16,297 bases of DNA from JAANXG01 sp049583715 (GTDB taxonomy: Bacteria; Pseudomonadota; Gammaproteobacteria; Arenicellales; JAANXG01). The notes beneath the pieces are model-generated. The model searched no databases. It saw only the letters and a list, made by a program, of their open reading frames with translations, and had not been told where the DNA came from. Shown piece by piece: positions 14,834 to 16,297 of this stretch; positions within the stretch are counted from its first letter, which is position 1; every line of letters begins with the position of its first letter. The translations under genes and the position numbers were made by a program. Location of the stretch: contig JBAUWJ010000164.1 in NCBI GenBank assembly GCA_049583715.1, positions 1 to 16,297 of the forward strand, given 5' to 3'.

Positions 14834-15784
14834 ATGAAGGTCTGCGTAGTCGGTGCGGGTGTCTCGGGCCTGGTCGTGGTGAAGGAGTTGCTCGACGAAG
14901 GACACGACGTCGTCTGCTTCGAGCAGGAAGCAAAGGAGGGTGGAGTATTCAATCACCCGAAAGGGATCGCATACGACTCGATGTACGTCACCGTGTCGCA
15001 GTACTTCACGAGCTACTCCTCCATGCCGCCCATCGACGAAGACCAAAGGGCTTTTTGGAGTCGGAAGCGTATCTTCAAGAATTCGCAGAGAGGTTCGATC
15101 TCTTCGAGAACATCGAATTCAAGAGGAAGGTGATCGGGGTCGAGCTGAACGAGGGTGATGTTCGAGTCTGCTATCAGCGAGACAACCAAACACAGGAGGC
15201 CCGCTTTGATGCGATAGCGATCTGCCGGGGTGCATTCCGTTCAGAAGCTCCTCGGATGCCGAACATCCCGGGCATGGACCGGTTTAGCGGAGAGTTGATT
15301 CACGGCGCCCAATACAGGAGTCCGGATCGGTTCAAGGGTTTGCGGGTGCTTTGCATAGGGATGGGTGAAACATCGGCGGACATCACCAGACAGATCTCCG
15401 AAGTCGCGGCGAGATGCGTCTTGAGCATGCGGAGCTATCCAGAGCTTCGTTTCAGATACACGCTCAGCGGAGACACTATTGATGCGACCAGCAATCGACT
15501 GTGGCACTGGTATCCGCCGGAGTTGCGGGAGAAATTCCGGGAAGAGTTATTCAGGATAACCGATCGATCGGCCAACGCGCACGTCCGGCTGGTTCAGGAG
15601 TGGTCTCGGAAGTCGGGTGGCCATCGCTCCCTCCAGAAGAACGATGATTTTGTGGACAACGTCCTCGACGGACGGATCCAGGTTTTGGTTCCTTCGAAAA
15701 TCGCAGGCTTCGAAGGGCGACGCCGTCGTGTTCTGCACCGGTTACCAGGAGAGCGCCATTCGTATCAAAGTCGTGGTCGTCTGA
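14834..15784 (+). pseudogene. Flavin-containing monooxygenase, frameshifted and truncated
   Basis: Similarity continues across three frames. 14834-15055 holds the FAD motif GAGVSG (residues 7-12) and GGVFNHP. 15055-15715 holds ESEAYLQEFAERFDL, the FMO fingerprint FSGELIHGAQY (15283-15315) and the NADPH motif GMGETSADI (15358-15384). 15716-15784 holds GDAVVFCTGYQES then stops. The first shift is -1 at the T5 run (15052-15056). The second is +1 near 15715, where a dozen or so expected residues also seem missing. Full-length FMOs are ~440 residues; about 316 remain and the C-terminal end after the CTGY motif is gone. Known function: NADPH-dependent N-, S- or Baeyer-Villiger oxygenation. Two lesions plus a truncation argue for a dead gene rather than programmed frameshifting. 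The 172 bp before it (14662-14833) hold no gene I can support. Confidence 0.85.
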
Positions 15785-15796
15785 GTCCGATACCGC

Positions 15797-16118
15797 TCAG
15801 TAAGCCCCTTCGGGACTCTTGCGGGGGTGAGTCCTGCATCGTTGTGCTAAACGAAGAATGGCGGTGCGTTCCTCCACTCCGTCCGCGTAGTATCCGTATT
15901 GCTCGTGAAATGGAGACCCCTCCCCGATCACCCCGGCGATCAAATCGGCGCGATCCGGGTGTTCAACTGGAATGATGTCGGCTTCCGTGGACTGTAATAG
16001 CTCGAGGTGCCTCGGGCCATTGCCCGAGAATAGCCTGGCTGCCAATGATGATGAGCTCATCGGACTCGGTGACTGCCCCGGCAGCACGAATAATGTGTTC
16101 GAGATCCCGGCGTTTCAC
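15797..16118 (-). pseudogene. DUF6036-like nucleotidyltransferase (putative toxin), frameshifted
   Basis: From GTG 16118 (GGA 6 nt upstream) the minus strand reads KRRDLEHIIRAAGAVTES, then DELIIIGSQAILGQWPEAPR, and goes out of frame at about 16022. The neighbouring frame continues with LELLQSTEADIIPVEHPD, RADLIAGVIGEGSPFHEQYG and YYADGVEERTAIL, losing similarity near 15854. The IIGSQAILGQ...EADI pattern (GSxx and a later acidic pair) suits a nucleotidyltransferase fold, and I recall the family as DUF6036, commonly the partner of a small HTH gene. A single-base deletion near the CGAG at ~16022 and loss of the 3' part mean it is probably inactive. Family name is from memory. Confidence 0.6.
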
Positions 16119-16297
16119 GCAGTATCCTTGAACTCCTCGTGCAGTGCCCAGCGTTCCCTGGGAGAGATCACGCCTGCGAAAGGTGAGGATGAGCGAAGAC
16201 GTCGGGCGTCTTCCGAGGGCGACGTGAGCACGACGACGAGTCGATCTTCGTCGCCGTCGAGTAGCTCTTCCCACTCCCGCATCCAACCGGGACGCTC
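16115..16297 (-). CDS. C-terminal part of a small HTH-type partner (putative antitoxin), runs off right edge
   Basis: A 60-codon minus-strand frame is open from the right edge to TGA at 16117-16115. It contains GWMREWEELLDGDEDRLV, then VVLTSPSEDARRLRSSSPFA and GVISPRERWALHEEFKD. Its stop overlaps the GTG of the next gene as GTGA, the layout of a coupled two-gene module. From memory, the WEELLDG...LTSPS.ARxLRxxSPFAGV tail is the C-terminal end of XRE-type regulators paired with DUF6036 nucleotidyltransferases; the HTH itself would lie outside the window. The antitoxin role is inference from that pairing. Confidence 0.6.
   Translation of the reverse strand, partial: ERPGWMREWEELLDGDEDRLVVVLTSPSEDARRLRSSSPFAGVISPRERWALHEEFKDTA

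Noticed and set aside
14516..15046. 176-residue minus-strand frame with a KDTPHAKRPKGKQRR stretch
   Set aside because: It reads through repeat copy B and then antisense to the monooxygenase; copy A breaks the frame with a 1-base difference, so it is unlikely to be a protein.
15052..15056. Programmed -1 frameshift at the T5 run in the monooxygenase
   Set aside because: No proper slippery heptamer in the zero frame, and a second shift plus C-terminal loss downstream indicate decay.
15813..15834. GGACTC/GAGTCC hairpin as a terminator between convergent genes
   Set aside because: Six-bp stem with a 10-nt loop and no T-run on either side; too weak to call.

Overview
The window looks like part of a high-GC proteobacterial chromosome, probably gammaproteobacterial. 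That is inferred from codon use, the style of the exported collagen-like protein and the repeats; no rRNA or other taxonomic marker is present. It is an accessory region built around a small, unusual PKS/NRPS-like biosynthetic locus, with mobile-looking repeats and broken genes on the right.

Left edge (1-741): the 5' end of a minus-strand collagen-like exported protein whose Gly-Pro/Ser-Thr triplets form a 9-bp tandem repeat; then an imperfect long inverted repeat (340-526) and a leader with no convincing gene. Plus-strand block (742-7287): a 1901-residue PKS with order acyl-AMP ligase, ACP, KS, AT, ACP, thioesterase; a stand-alone LGGDS carrier protein overlapping it by ATGA; and an HD-domain metalloenzyme with a strong ribosome binding site. 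The PKS has no reductive domain, so one unreduced extension of an activated acid is the simplest reading.

Minus-strand block (7299-13096, read right to left): a 59-codon relic of an NRPS condensation domain coupled by ATGA to a free-standing thioesterase with a Cys nucleophile; a 1009-residue acyl ligase-ACP-condensation protein; a GlcD-type FAD-linked oxidase; and the 37-codon C-terminal remnant of a second such oxidase. The carrier protein and the A-T-C protein suggest that a second activated acid is joined as an amide or ester to something on a carrier. The condensation relic implies that a larger NRPS was once encoded between it and the thioesterase, so the pathway may be a shortened derivative.

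Right part (13077-16297): an O-methyltransferase lies between two copies of a ~200-bp leader-like repeat. One copy abuts the condensation relic's start codon; the other is split by a ~196-bp insertion carrying a long palindrome and flanked by CGGG. Beyond are a frameshifted, truncated flavin monooxygenase and, convergent to it, a two-gene GTGA-coupled module resembling an HTH antitoxin plus DUF6036-type nucleotidyltransferase, the second gene frameshifted. The region is eroding and recombining next to a still intact biosynthetic core.
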